Source of the DNA: Treponema sp. UBA1747
GTDB lineage: Bacteria > Spirochaetota > Spirochaetia > Treponematales > Treponemataceae
DNA length: 60,143 nucleotides
Assembly (NCBI GenBank): GCA_002315375.1
Contig: DCHR01000048.1
Span: forward strand, 1-60,143
Direction: 5' to 3'
The notes below the pieces were generated by a model. It did not search any database. It was not told the origin of the DNA and worked only from the letters and a program-made list of their open reading frames with translations. The position numbers and the translations under genes were made by a program. Position 1 is the stretch's first letter, and each line of letters begins with the position of its first letter. Below are positions 41,685 through 50,267 of the stretch, piece after piece.

Positions 41685-44516
41685 TTAATACGAAATTCGC
41701 CATCCGTTTATTTTATTATCAAGAGAAGTACAGATACATTCATTTTTGCCGTCTCCGTCCAGGTCCATGAATAAAGGTTTTCCATAACCTGAAACAGGGA
41801 ATGCTCCAATCATTTCCAGATTTTCCCTGAAGCCATATATTGTATTTCCATCTCCGCAGACAAATACTTCATCTGTTCCGTCTTTATCAAAGTCGCAAAT
41901 AGTAATTACACCGGAACGGCCTGTTACGTAAGGAAGCTTTACTTTTACAACAAGAGGATCTTTCTGATCGTTTTCAAAAAGTCTGATGCTGTATAAAGTT
42001 CCGTCTTCTGAAAGTGCAACAAAAGATTCACCACAAACTTTTACATTAAGGTAGAAAACCCCTTCAAGATTTTCAAAGCTTTCCTGCACGATTACCTGTC
42101 CGTCTTCAGAAACAGAAATTTCTGCAGCGGTAAATTCTCCTGACTGGGAAAGGAAGCCGATGATTTCATTTCCGGAATCTTTTCTTTTCATGACATCAGG
42201 AGTTCCGAAGCCCATAGGAACCGGAATCATTTTCAATTCACCCCGGTTGTCCATAAGATGAATGCCGCCAAGGAAGCTGCGTTCATAATGAACAGTGAAT
42301 TTTTCAGAAATTACAGGTTCGGAAGAAATATCATCAAAGGATTCTGTATCCAGGGAAATAACTTTTCCGCTGGAAGAAACTTTTATAACCTTCTGCCCTC
42401 TGGCGTTGAATACAAGACCATCAGGTCCGGCTTTTCCGGCAGAAGAAGGAACGTAACCGGAGAACAAAGGGAATCCTGTCGGATCCTTCAGATTTTCATC
42501 CAGAAGATAAACAGTTCCGTCGCCAGTAACCGCCCATAAGGCAGGTATATCTTTTGCAGTTTTTGCAGGAACAAATGCGGAATCAATAAACTTCAAACCG
42601 TCAATCACCCTTTCCTTCTGTTCGCCGGTAACCATGTTACGGGCAATAACCTTATTTCCCATGGAATAGAAAACAATGCGGCTGTTTGAAATATTTGATT
42701 TGTAAAGCTCCGAAGTTATTTTTCCTTCAGGATTTACAGGGTATCCTGAAACACTTGATGAAACTGAAGTTTCACACTCAACGGCACTTAATGACAACTG
42801 CAGAATATTTTCATTGATTCTTAAATCAAATCTTCCCACATTATACAATTCAAGTATTTTTGAAACTGCTGATTTTGATTTCAGGAAGAAAGGAATACTT
42901 CTTTCCAGATTGTAAAAAAGGCTGAGTGAAGTTTCCTGGGAGAATTTTTCAGATATTTCTTTCCAGGTCTGATTCTGACTGAGCCGAGTTCCATTTTTTA
43001 CAGAAGCATTTACGGCTGCCAGATTTTCAGGACTTTGTGACAAATAAATATATCCGTTCTTTACCATATAGTATGGAGACGGAATGTGAATATTAAAGGC
43101 TTCCAGAAGACTCTGCAGGAATGACGGAAGTTCCATTCTTGGGAGACGTACATTGTCCAGAATGAGACTTGTATCATTTTGTAGAATGATGGATTTGAAC
43201 AGAGTATCAAAAACTTTCTGTCTCCGATTTTCATCCTTAATTTTTATTGCAAAAACCGGTTCCGCTTTGTTTTCAATTCCGAAAACAATATATTCATCAT
43301 CTGTCCATGAGAAAAGTAAATTTTCAAGATTTTCATGGAAAACCGCATTGGAAAGGTTCTGTGCAGTTTTCCATTTTGTTTCCAGATCCAGAGATTTGTC
43401 TGCAGCGAAGAAAGCGGTTTCCTTCAGTTCTTTCAGGGATCCCAGAGCTATAACAGTATAGTATTGAACAGGTGCCGGAAACTTCTGGATAATTCCCGGG
43501 ATTCCGGATTTTCTTTTAAGAAGTGAAGCTGCAGGATTTTTTTCATCAAGGGAATCCAGACTGAAAGGTGCATTAAGAAGCAGCGAAAGATTATGATCTG
43601 TAATTCCAAATTCCAGAGTAGCAGGTTCATCCTCTGGAATACAGGTCGAAACTGCTTTCACATAATTGTTATCCCCGGCCATGGCAAGAAGTTTTCTTGC
43701 ATCAGCTGAAATAGAAAATGCTGATGAAAGAGTTCCTTCAAAAGATTCCTGTTTTTTTGCAGTGAAGGATTCTCTGTTTCCGCCCATAAGGATTTTTTCA
43801 AAAAGATTTTCACTTGAGGCCACAAAAACCAGGTTCTTTCTAACTAAAACTTTTATAACCAGTTCCCCGGCTTCAATCCTTATTATTCTTTGTCCGTCTG
43901 ACTTTTCGACTGTAACCGTATCCGGTATTTTTTTTATTTTCACGTAATCCAGAATGTATGGAACCAGTTTAAAGGCGCCGGCAAGAAAACCTGTATCCAG
44001 AACAGCAATAAAATCAGTTCCTTCGTAAAGCATAAAATCCATACGGCGTGACAAAGCAAGACCAACATATTTATTAGAACGCAAAGGAGACTGCCGGAAA
44101 TCCATAAGAATTTCTTTGGAAGAAGCCAATGCTGGCTCTGATAAAAGAAGGTCTGCTGCCTGCAAATCAAGAAGCGGATTCACGGCATCCCAGACAGAGT
44201 CTGTTCTCAAATGAACGGAGTAATCAGAAGGAACTGAATCCAGAATATCAGTTTTTATAAAAGCATTTACTGTAAGCCAGATAACAGGAATCAGAATAAG
44301 AATAATCAGAAACCAGAAGATTCCCGAAAGAAACCTGAGAAAAGGATTCTTCTTCTTTTTTTTCTTTCCTTTTTTTTCTTCAGAGTTATTTTCTTCGGGA
44401 AGCTTTTCATCCGGAACATTTTCTTCCGCCGAAACAGATTCCCCGGTCTGTTCTACCGGAACTTCCGTACCTTCCATTTCCTCTGAAATAATTTCTTTTT
44501 CGTTTTTCTCATCCAT
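41685..44516 (-). CDS. Large single-pass membrane protein with C-terminal FG-GAP-like calcium loops
   Basis: 943 residues from the ATG at 44516 with AGGA upstream; the longer start at 44576 would translate a dispersed repeat. Residues 1-60 are very acidic then very basic (KKKKKK), residues about 65-88 are a membrane helix, and the remaining 850 are outside the cytoplasm. Residues 100-620 are an unrecognised alpha/beta region resembling DUF3352-like proteins. Residues 640-943 are beta-strand repeats ending with DFDKDGTDE and DLDGDGKNE, calcium-binding turns of FG-GAP propellers. It may sense or bind an envelope ligand. First gene of a two-gene operon with the lipoprotein at 40527. Confidence 0.85.
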   Translation of the reverse strand: MDEKNEKEIISEEMEGTEVPVEQTGESVSAEENVPDEKLPEENNSEEKKGKKKKKKNPFLRFLSGIFWFLIILILIPVIWLTVNAFIKTDILDSVPSDYSVHLRTDSVWDAVNPLLDLQAADLLLSEPALASSKEILMDFRQSPLRSNKYVGLALSRRMDFMLYEGTDFIAVLDTGFLAGAFKLVPYILDYVKIKKIPDTVTVEKSDGQRIIRIEAGELVIKVLVRKNLVFVASSENLFEKILMGGNRESFTAKKQESFEGTLSSAFSISADARKLLAMAGDNNYVKAVSTCIPEDEPATLEFGITDHNLSLLLNAPFSLDSLDEKNPAASLLKRKSGIPGIIQKFPAPVQYYTVIALGSLKELKETAFFAADKSLDLETKWKTAQNLSNAVFHENLENLLFSWTDDEYIVFGIENKAEPVFAIKIKDENRRQKVFDTLFKSIILQNDTSLILDNVRLPRMELPSFLQSLLEAFNIHIPSPYYMVKNGYIYLSQSPENLAAVNASVKNGTRLSQNQTWKEISEKFSQETSLSLFYNLERSIPFFLKSKSAVSKILELYNVGRFDLRINENILQLSLSAVECETSVSSSVSGYPVNPEGKITSELYKSNISNSRIVFYSMGNKVIARNMVTGEQKERVIDGLKFIDSAFVPAKTAKDIPALWAVTGDGTVYLLDENLKDPTGFPLFSGYVPSSAGKAGPDGLVFNARGQKVIKVSSSGKVISLDTESFDDISSEPVISEKFTVHYERSFLGGIHLMDNRGELKMIPVPMGFGTPDVMKRKDSGNEIIGFLSQSGEFTAAEISVSEDGQVIVQESFENLEGVFYLNVKVCGESFVALSEDGTLYSIRLFENDQKDPLVVKVKLPYVTGRSGVITICDFDKDGTDEVFVCGDGNTIYGFRENLEMIGAFPVSGYGKPLFMDLDGDGKNECICTSLDNKINGWRISY

Positions 44517-44548
44517 TACTTTTTTTCCTGTATTGTGAATAAAAGCAG

Positions 44549-44570
44549 TTTCGACAAGCTCAACCACCCT
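44549..44570. repeat. Dispersed repeat copy, TTCGACAAGCTCA type
   Basis: TTTCGACAAGCTCA plus ACCACCCT, related to copies at 4962 and 9059. It lies just upstream of the 943-residue protein start and, if translated backwards, gives the VVELVET peptide seen wherever this repeat enters a frame. Confidence 0.6.
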
Positions 44571-44580
44571 GTTCACTCAA

Positions 44581-44628
44581 AAAAAAAGCCGTGGGTACGA
44601 AGAAAGACTTCTAACACACGGCTTTTTT
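44581..44628 (-). terminator. Terminator of the PTS IIA gene
   Basis: A 12-bp stem (44582-44593 with 44617-44628) with a long loop that contains its own small GAAG/CTTC hairpin, and T-runs on both strands. Confidence 0.85.
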
Positions 44629-44653
44629 GTTCTATTTATCTTGCAGAACAATT

Positions 44654-45100
44654 CTATTCTGTAAGAATTCTGATAACTTCAGCTTTGTCCTGTGTACTCA
44701 GGATTTCCTGACGCTTTTCAGGGCTCTTAAACAGAAGACTTACTTCTGCCAGGAACTGAAGGTGTGGTCCTGTTTTATTGATTGGTGACAATGTCATAAT
44801 GAAAATACGGCATGGTTCCTGATCCAAAGAATCGAAATCTACCGGATTATCAGAAATACCAATACATGCAACCAGATCTGTTACTGTATCTGTTTTTCCG
44901 TGTGGAATAGCGATTCCGTGTTTCATACCTGTAGACATTTTGCGTTCGCGGTCCATAACGCATTCGTATGCAGACTTTTTGTCTGTAACTTTTCCGGCTT
45001 TAACCAGAATGTCGAGCATTTCGTCTACGATTTCTTCTTTTGTAGTACCTTTAAGGTGCAAATTTACTGTGTCTGTTGTTAATACTGTTCTCAAGTCCAT
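44654..45100 (-). CDS. ptsN: PTS EIIA protein of the fructose/nitrogen (PtsN) type
   Basis: 148 residues from the ATG at 45100. The phospho-acceptor histidine is H67 in HGIAIPHGKT, with the rest of the domain (KEEIVDEMLDILVKAGKV, CIGISDNPVDFDSLDQEP, HLQFLAEVSLLFK) intact. It is a stand-alone IIA domain, with no IIB or IIC near it, as in regulatory IIA-Ntr. A longer reading from 45136 would begin inside the TTGACA -35 box, so it is rejected. The ATG lies 7 bases after a perfect-looking promoter, so the mRNA should be leaderless. Confidence 0.93.
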   Translation of the reverse strand: MDLRTVLTTDTVNLHLKGTTKEEIVDEMLDILVKAGKVTDKKSAYECVMDRERKMSTGMKHGIAIPHGKTDTVTDLVACIGISDNPVDFDSLDQEPCRIFIMTLSPINKTGPHLQFLAEVSLLFKSPEKRQEILSTQDKAEVIRILTE

Positions 45101-45107
45101 AACCTTA

Positions 45108-45136
45108 ATTTTAGTTTTCCCACGCGCAATTGTCAA
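45108..45136 (-). promoter_or_regulatory. Near-consensus promoter of the PTS IIA gene
   Basis: On the minus strand: TTGACA (45131-45136), 17-base spacer, TAAAAT (45108-45113), then 7 bases to the ATG at 45100. This is the clearest leaderless candidate in the window. Confidence 0.85.
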
Positions 45137-45180
45137 GAAAATCCTTTTATATTCTATATAAATCTGCTATCCTTTTTTCT

Positions 45181-45585
45181 ATGACAGATATCGAAAAATT
45201 TACAAGTGACGTAGCCAAATTAAAGAAAATGGACCGTCATGAACATAACAATGTAAACGATTACAACCGTCTCAGCGACCCACTGGCCAATCTTTTTGCC
45301 AGATCTTCTCAGGTAGATAAAAGCCTTGCAGGAACTATTTTTGACTATTGGGAAAAGAATTATATCTGGAACCAGGCCGATTTAACTGAAGCTCCAGCAG
45401 ACGATGCCATTGCAAAACTGGCTGCTTTCCTGGCATTTTTGAACAATTCTGATGAAAATTCTGAACTTGTGTCTAAAGAAGACTGGAAAAACCTGGCAGA
45501 ACTGGTAAATTTTGAAGCCGAAGACATGGATATTGAAAAACTGACCGAATTAATGGCAATTCTGGTTGATCATCATGCCTTATAA
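45181..45585 (+). CDS. Hypothetical protein, 134 residues
   Basis: Acidic, all-helical, soluble, from the ATG at 45181. No recognised family; a NLFARSSQVDKSLAGTIFDYWEKNYIWN segment near the middle looks like a conserved helical pair. There is no Shine-Dalgarno, and a TATCCT (45168-45173) preceded by TGC sits 7 bases before the start. The 3' end overlaps the radical SAM gene by 11 bases, so the pair is coupled and may work together. Confidence 0.75.
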   Translation: MTDIEKFTSDVAKLKKMDRHEHNNVNDYNRLSDPLANLFARSSQVDKSLAGTIFDYWEKNYIWNQADLTEAPADDAIAKLAAFLAFLNNSDENSELVSKEDWKNLAELVNFEAEDMDIEKLTELMAILVDHHAL

Positions 45586-46570
45586 AAACTGTAACCAGTG
45601 CCCGAGACACTGCAATGTAAACCGCGAAACTTCGGTTGGTTTCTGTAAAGAGCCTTCAGCCCTCCGCATTGCAAGCGCAGGCCTTCATTTCGGTGAAGAA
45701 CCTCTCATTACCGTAAAAGGCGGAAGCGGCACTATTTTCATAACCGGCTGTACTCTCCGCTGTGCTTTCTGCCAGAATTATCAGATTTCCCAAAACGGAA
45801 TGGGACGTCCGGTAGATTCTGCCGAATTCACAAAAATGTGCCTGGACCTCCAGAATATCGGAGCCGAAAACATCAATCTCATTACAGGAAGTCACCATAT
45901 TCCAAAGCTGGCTTCTTTCATAAAAGACGCAAAAGCTGCCGGATGCACTCTGCCCTTCTGCTGGAACAGTTCAGCCTATGAGAGCGTTGAAATGCTGGAA
46001 CTTTTGAAGGGACTTGTTACCATATGGCTTCCGGATCTTAAAACCCTGGATTCAGATCTAAGCGGAAAACTTTTCAAAGCACCGGACTATCCTGAAGTTG
46101 CAAAAAAAGCCATTACCTGGATGATTAAAAATAATCCCATTAAGATAGAAGAAGTTGAACGGAATGGTGAAACTTTCGAGAAAATGACACAGGGAGTCAT
46201 TATCCGCCATCTTTTCTTACCGGGAAAATTCGAGCAGACCTGCGACACACTTTCCTGGCTTTCTGAAAATGCGGACGGCAAAGCCATTATTTCCCTTATG
46301 AACCAGTACACTCCCGTTCCATTTGAAGAAGAGACTGCCTGTCTTGAAGCCCGCAAAAAATGTCTTTCTGTAATTGAAAACCGCCTTACTTCAAAAGTTG
46401 AAGATGAAGACATTCAGGATATGCTGGAAGTCTACGATTTTGAATATCTGTTTTACCAGGAACTTTCCGATGATACATCCTGGCTTCCTGATTTCAATAA
46501 TTTCCAGCCCTTCCCCAACAAGCTTTCAAAACCGGTGTGGCACTGGAGAGAGAGCGAGAGATCTTTCTGA
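45575..46570 (+). CDS. Radical SAM enzyme (PflA/YgiQ-like glycyl-radical-activase-related family)
   Basis: 331 residues from the ATG at 45575. The iron-sulfur motif is CTLRCAFC with C59, C63 and C66. An extra cysteine cluster (C6, C9, C13, C24) precedes it, as in the family related to the pyruvate formate-lyase activating enzyme and the AmmeMemoRadiSam group. NLITGSHHIP, WLPDLKTLDSDL and a VIIRHLFLPG strand follow in the TIM-barrel-like core. The substrate is unknown. Overlaps the preceding gene by 11 bases. Confidence 0.92.
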   Translation: MPYKNCNQCPRHCNVNRETSVGFCKEPSALRIASAGLHFGEEPLITVKGGSGTIFITGCTLRCAFCQNYQISQNGMGRPVDSAEFTKMCLDLQNIGAENINLITGSHHIPKLASFIKDAKAAGCTLPFCWNSSAYESVEMLELLKGLVTIWLPDLKTLDSDLSGKLFKAPDYPEVAKKAITWMIKNNPIKIEEVERNGETFEKMTQGVIIRHLFLPGKFEQTCDTLSWLSENADGKAIISLMNQYTPVPFEEETACLEARKKCLSVIENRLTSKVEDEDIQDMLEVYDFEYLFYQELSDDTSWLPDFNNFQPFPNKLSKPVWHWRESERSF

Positions 46571-46657
46571 AGAAGGAAAAGAAACTGATATTTACAGAAC
46601 CTTTTCAAAAGCCCTGTCTGAAAGGCAGTAACTAAGGTAAACATAAACAACCCGTTT

Positions 46658-46685
46658 TTGAAGTTTTTATTTTGTATGGTATACT
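46658..46685 (+). promoter_or_regulatory. malQ promoter, predicts a leaderless mRNA
   Basis: TTGAAG (46658-46663), 16-base spacer, TATACT (46680-46685) with an upstream TGG, then 6 bases to the ATG at 46692. No Shine-Dalgarno. Confidence 0.75.
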
Positions 46686-46691
46686 TTAATC

Positions 46692-48707
46692 ATGTCTCAA
46701 CTTTCAAAACTTACAGGAACTGCAGTTCCTCTTTCAGCACTGCGCACAAAATCAGCAAAAACAATCGGTGAATATACAGACTTAAAACTTCTGGCAGACT
46801 TTGCAAAAAAAACAGGACTTGGACTTATCCAGCTTCTTCCTGTAAATGATTCGGGAACACAAAGTTCACCTTACTCTGCCCTTTCGGCATTTGCACTTCA
46901 TCCCATTTATCTTTCACTGGAATCAATTGACGGTTTTGATGAAGTTTATAAAGCTGACAAAGAATTCAAAAAAAATTACGACGCTTTTATTTCCTATCAC
47001 AAGAATGCAGAACGATTTGATTATGATGAAGTAAATAATTCCAAAGATTATTTTCTGCGCCTGATTTATGCTGCCACAGAAACCGCAGAAAAAGGAAAAG
47101 CTGCAAAAGAACTTTCTTTCTTTATAAAGAAAAACCCATGGGTAATCCCTTACGCAGTTTATAAAAACCTGAAGTACAGTTACATGCAGGCTTCCTGGAA
47201 AAGCTGGAAGAAATCAGATACAGGCTTAAGCGAAGAAGAAATCCAGAAAAGATTTGAATCTGACCCGGCACACCTTTATTACGTCTGGCTTCAGGCTGAA
47301 TGTGAACAACAGTTTTCCGAAAGCGTAGAATACTGCCGTGAAAACAAAATTCTTATTAAAGGTGACCTTCCTATTTTAATGAACGAAGATTCCTGCGATG
47401 CCTGGAGTCATCCGGAAGTTTTCAACCAGCAGCTCAGAGCTGGTTCTCCTGCAGACGGTGAAAATCCGTCCGGGCAGAACTGGGGCTTCCCAACCTACAA
47501 CTGGAAAAACCTGAAAGCCGAAAATTACCAGTGGTGGAAAGACCGTCTTATAAATGCTTCAAAATTTTATGATGCTTACAGGCTGGATCATATTCTTGGC
47601 TTCTTCCGCATCTGGGCAATTCCTGAAAACGATGAGAATGCCCTGAACGGTCACACTGAACCTTACTCGGGAATTAAAGCTGAAGAACTTACCGAACTTG
47701 GCTTTGACGAAAACCGCATCAGATGGCTTTCTGTTCCACACGTTCCAACAGGTATCATCGAAGACATCACATGGAATCACGAAAAGAGTCATGAAATCCT
47801 CAAGCTGTTTGCAACAAAACTTCCCGGCGAAGAACTGTGGCTTCTGGACGGGGCCGGTAAGAAAAACTTCGGTTCCAGAACAATCCGGGAAACTGATCTT
47901 GTAAAAGCAGAACTTTGCACGGAAGAAGCGGAAAAACGAATAAAGGATTATCTCATCGGTAAATGGAGTGACCGTACCCTTATCAATGTGGCAAAAAACA
48001 AATTTGTTCCCAGCTGGATTTTCGGACAATCCACTTCATGGCAGAGTCTTTCTGAAAGTGAAAAGAAAAAACTTTCTGAACTTTTTGAGGCAGTAAACAA
48101 AAAAGAAAACAAAACCTGGGAAAAGAATGCAACAGAAATTCTTTCAGCTCTGACTGAAGCCACAAAAATGATTCCATGCGGCGAAGACCTGGGTGTCGGC
48201 TTTGAATGTGTTCCACGGGTGATGAAAAAACTTGGAATCCTTGGGCTCCGGGTTGTGCGCTGGTGCCGCGTATGGGATGAAGAAGGTCAGCCTTATGTTC
48301 CGTTTAATGAATACGAACCGTTAAGTGTCTGCACCACAAGTGTTCACGATTCAAGCACCATGCGTGAATGGATTGAAAGCAGTAAAGTTTTTGAAATTGA
48401 AGATAATCAGATTAAAGAAAAATCAGAATCAGTTGAAAATGAAACTGAAGAAAAAGAAACTGCAGATGAAAAGCTTTCTTATGAAGAGCTGTTGAAAGCC
48501 TGCAAATCTGCTGAAAGCGTCTGGTTCATTCCTCCCCTTCAGGACCTTCTTTATCTGAATGAAAAATACTGGAAAGAAAATCCTGAAGATGAACGCATAA
48601 ATGTTCCGGGTTCAGTAAATGCTTTCAACTGGACTTACAGAATTCCTGCAACTCTTGAAGAACTTTCTTCAGACAAGGAAATCTGTAAAAAGATAAAGAA
48701 TCTGTAA
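46692..48707 (+). CDS. malQ: 4-alpha-glucanotransferase (amylomaltase, GH77)
   Basis: 671 residues, longer than the 500-residue plant and Thermus forms because of insertions near 420-480 and 570-610. It moves maltosyl units between alpha-1,4-glucans, in glycogen or maltodextrin use. Motifs: SPYSALSAFALHPIYLSLE near 55, the nucleophile D299 in YRLDHILGFFRIWA, the acid/base E498 in CGEDLGVG and the third carboxylate D553 in TTSVHDSSTM. It has its own promoter and stops 15 bases from the convergent GNAT gene. Confidence 0.97.
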   Translation: MSQLSKLTGTAVPLSALRTKSAKTIGEYTDLKLLADFAKKTGLGLIQLLPVNDSGTQSSPYSALSAFALHPIYLSLESIDGFDEVYKADKEFKKNYDAFISYHKNAERFDYDEVNNSKDYFLRLIYAATETAEKGKAAKELSFFIKKNPWVIPYAVYKNLKYSYMQASWKSWKKSDTGLSEEEIQKRFESDPAHLYYVWLQAECEQQFSESVEYCRENKILIKGDLPILMNEDSCDAWSHPEVFNQQLRAGSPADGENPSGQNWGFPTYNWKNLKAENYQWWKDRLINASKFYDAYRLDHILGFFRIWAIPENDENALNGHTEPYSGIKAEELTELGFDENRIRWLSVPHVPTGIIEDITWNHEKSHEILKLFATKLPGEELWLLDGAGKKNFGSRTIRETDLVKAELCTEEAEKRIKDYLIGKWSDRTLINVAKNKFVPSWIFGQSTSWQSLSESEKKKLSELFEAVNKKENKTWEKNATEILSALTEATKMIPCGEDLGVGFECVPRVMKKLGILGLRVVRWCRVWDEEGQPYVPFNEYEPLSVCTTSVHDSSTMREWIESSKVFEIEDNQIKEKSESVENETEEKETADEKLSYEELLKACKSAESVWFIPPLQDLLYLNEKYWKENPEDERINVPGSVNAFNWTYRIPATLEELSSDKEICKKIKNL

Positions 48708-48722
48708 AAAATTCATAGCTGT

Positions 48723-49151
48723 TTACTCTTTCAAAAAATCCCTGTGCATGCCGTGACCTGCATGTTCATTAGGTCTCTTTACAAACCCGAATTTTTCATA
48801 AAAAGGTTCTTTACCAGGAGTCGCATTAAGCACCATTCTGATTTTCCAGCCCGGCTTCATCTGATTTTCAATTTTTTCAATTGCACGGCGAACAATTTCT
48901 TTTCCAAGGCCCTGGCCCCGATATTTCTCATCAACAATTACATCGGCAATATAGGCAGTGTAGCCACCATCCCAAAGCGCACGGCAAATGGCAATAGTTT
49001 TTCCGTCTTTATGGCAGGCAATTTTTACAGCAGAATTTTTCAGGGTAACTTCAGCCTCTTCCAGGGGAAACAAGCCCCAGCCAACACTTTCACGAAATTT
49101 CATGTAAGTTTCGACATCAATATTTTCATCAAAAGTGAATTGTTCAAACAT
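48723..49151 (-). CDS. GNAT family N-acetyltransferase
   Basis: 142 residues from the ATG at 49151. The acetyl-CoA loop is RGQGLGKEIV, after the strand TAYIADVIVDEKY; the end GMHRDF and a YEKFGF segment fit the family. An in-frame start 94 codons upstream runs through the neighbouring GNAT gene and a GC-rich repeat and is not used. A TATAAT (49158-49163, minus strand) sits 6 bases before the ATG, so it may be leaderless. Confidence 0.9.
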   Translation of the reverse strand: MFEQFTFDENIDVETYMKFRESVGWGLFPLEEAEVTLKNSAVKIACHKDGKTIAICRALWDGGYTAYIADVIVDEKYRGQGLGKEIVRRAIEKIENQMKPGWKIRMVLNATPGKEPFYEKFGFVKRPNEHAGHGMHRDFLKE

Positions 49152-49241
49152 GCAGTTATTATAACATGAATTGGGAACTGAAAAATTAAAGTAATAACTT
49201 AATGTCTTTTGAAGGATATGGGTTATAATAGAAAAACTACA

Positions 49242-49310
49242 GGGCGTTGCGGGATGTGCCCGCAGAGTGGGTAGGACGCAACGAAGTGCGGCCGCAGGGA
49301 GAGACTTCTC
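49242..49310. repeat. GC-rich dispersed repeat, GGGCGTTGCGGG family
   Basis: GGGCGTTGCGGG (49242-49253) then GCCCGCAGAGTGGGTA (49258-49273) and a GC-rich tail around ACGCAACGAAGTGCGGCCGC. The first 30 bases match 16226-16265 closely, with a shorter loop. Confidence 0.7.
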
Positions 49311-49332
49311 CCTGGTAATTTTAGAGAAGAAT

Positions 49333-49773
49333 ATGGAATTACGAGTTTTATCACTAAAGGACAAAGAATTAATCAAGGATTTTTTCACTTCGGTTTTTAC
49401 AAAAGAACCCTGGAATGACGACTGGAGCGACAAAGCACAGCTGGATGCTTACATTGTGGATTTAATTGGAAACGTAAACTCCGTTGCTTTAGGCTATTTT
49501 GATGGCGACACAATTGTGGGACTTGCCATGGGTTATATCAAACACTGGTACCGGGGCACAGAACTTATACTAAATGAGTTTTGCATTGCCACCGACCGCC
49601 AGCACCAGGGAATTGGAACCGCTTTTATGAAAAACATCCGTGAATATCTTCTGAGCCGGGATGTACACGCAATTTATCTTTTGACAGAAAAAGACATTCC
49701 CGCTTACGATTTTTACAAAAAACTGGGATTTTATGAATACACTACAACCGTGCCTTTTGCGGATGTGTTTTAG
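49333..49773 (+). CDS. GNAT family N-acetyltransferase
   Basis: 146 residues from the ATG at 49333 (AGAGAAGA upstream); the 22 earlier codons run through the GC-rich repeat. The acetyl-CoA motif is RQHQGIGTAFM, preceded by LNEFCIATD. A helical N-terminus, KDFFTSVFTKEPW, and a C-terminal YDFYKKLGFYEY follow the family layout. An aminoglycoside-acetyltransferase-like subgroup is possible; the substrate is unknown. The next GNAT follows after 14 bases, so the two may share a transcript. Confidence 0.92.
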   Translation: MELRVLSLKDKELIKDFFTSVFTKEPWNDDWSDKAQLDAYIVDLIGNVNSVALGYFDGDTIVGLAMGYIKHWYRGTELILNEFCIATDRQHQGIGTAFMKNIREYLLSRDVHAIYLLTEKDIPAYDFYKKLGFYEYTTTVPFADVF

Positions 49774-49787
49774 AAGCGAAGAACAAA

Positions 49788-50234
49788 ATGGAAATTAGAG
49801 AACTTACCTTGCAGGATTTACCATCTCTTAGAGAGCTTTATGTTCAGCTGGATGCACCTTTAGAGACAATTCCGGCCGAAAAGGCAGAAGAGACTTGGAA
49901 AGCGGAAATTGAAAACAACAAGTATATAAAATATTTTGGTGCAGTTGATAACGGAAAAGTAGTTTCCACCTGTTACTGCGTGATTATTCCGAATCTGACT
50001 CATTATTGCCGGAACATCTGCTTTGTAGAAAATGTAGTTACCGACAAAAATTACCGCAAGCAGGGACTGGCAAGAAAAGTGATTGAAGCTGGTCTTAAGT
50101 TTGCCCGTCAGAACAACTGCTACAAAGCAATGCTTTTAAGCAACTCAAAAAGAACAGAAGCTCATCAGTTTTATGAAAATATGGGCTTCAGTGGAAACGC
50201 AAAAAAAGGTTTTGTATATAAATTATCAGATTAA
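49788..50234 (+). CDS. GNAT family N-acetyltransferase
   Basis: 148 residues. The acetyl-CoA motif is YRKQGLARKVIE, after ENVVTDKN; the final HQFYENMGF is the usual GNAT C-terminal helix. It is most like the small amino-acid or peptide acetyltransferases. It lies directly downstream of another GNAT, with which it shares little similarity, so this is not a recent tandem copy. Confidence 0.92.
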   Translation: MEIRELTLQDLPSLRELYVQLDAPLETIPAEKAEETWKAEIENNKYIKYFGAVDNGKVVSTCYCVIIPNLTHYCRNICFVENVVTDKNYRKQGLARKVIEAGLKFARQNNCYKAMLLSNSKRTEAHQFYENMGFSGNAKKGFVYKLSD

Positions 50235-50245
50235 ATTAAAATAAA

Positions 50246-50258
50246 GGGGACAGCCCCC
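50246..50258 (+). repeat. GGGG-ACAG-CCCC hairpin touching a ribosome binding site
   Basis: A 4-bp GC stem with an ACAG loop, directly followed by CGGAG, the Shine-Dalgarno of the GNAT-methyltransferase gene at 50268. The inverted copy lies at 51436-51448. Confidence 0.65.
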
Positions 50259-50267
50259 GGAGAAAAA

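Noticed and set aside
44517..44576. N-terminal extension of the 943-residue membrane protein
   Set aside because: It would translate the dispersed TTCGACAAGCTCA repeat; a better ribosome site serves the ATG at 44516.
45101..45136. Longer start of the PTS IIA gene at 45136
   Set aside because: The start would lie inside the TTGACA box of a near-consensus promoter, so it could not be transcribed from it.
48723..49433. 236-codon version of the first GNAT
   Set aside because: The first 94 codons are antisense to another GNAT gene and to a GC-rich repeat; the GNAT domain begins at the ATG at 49151.
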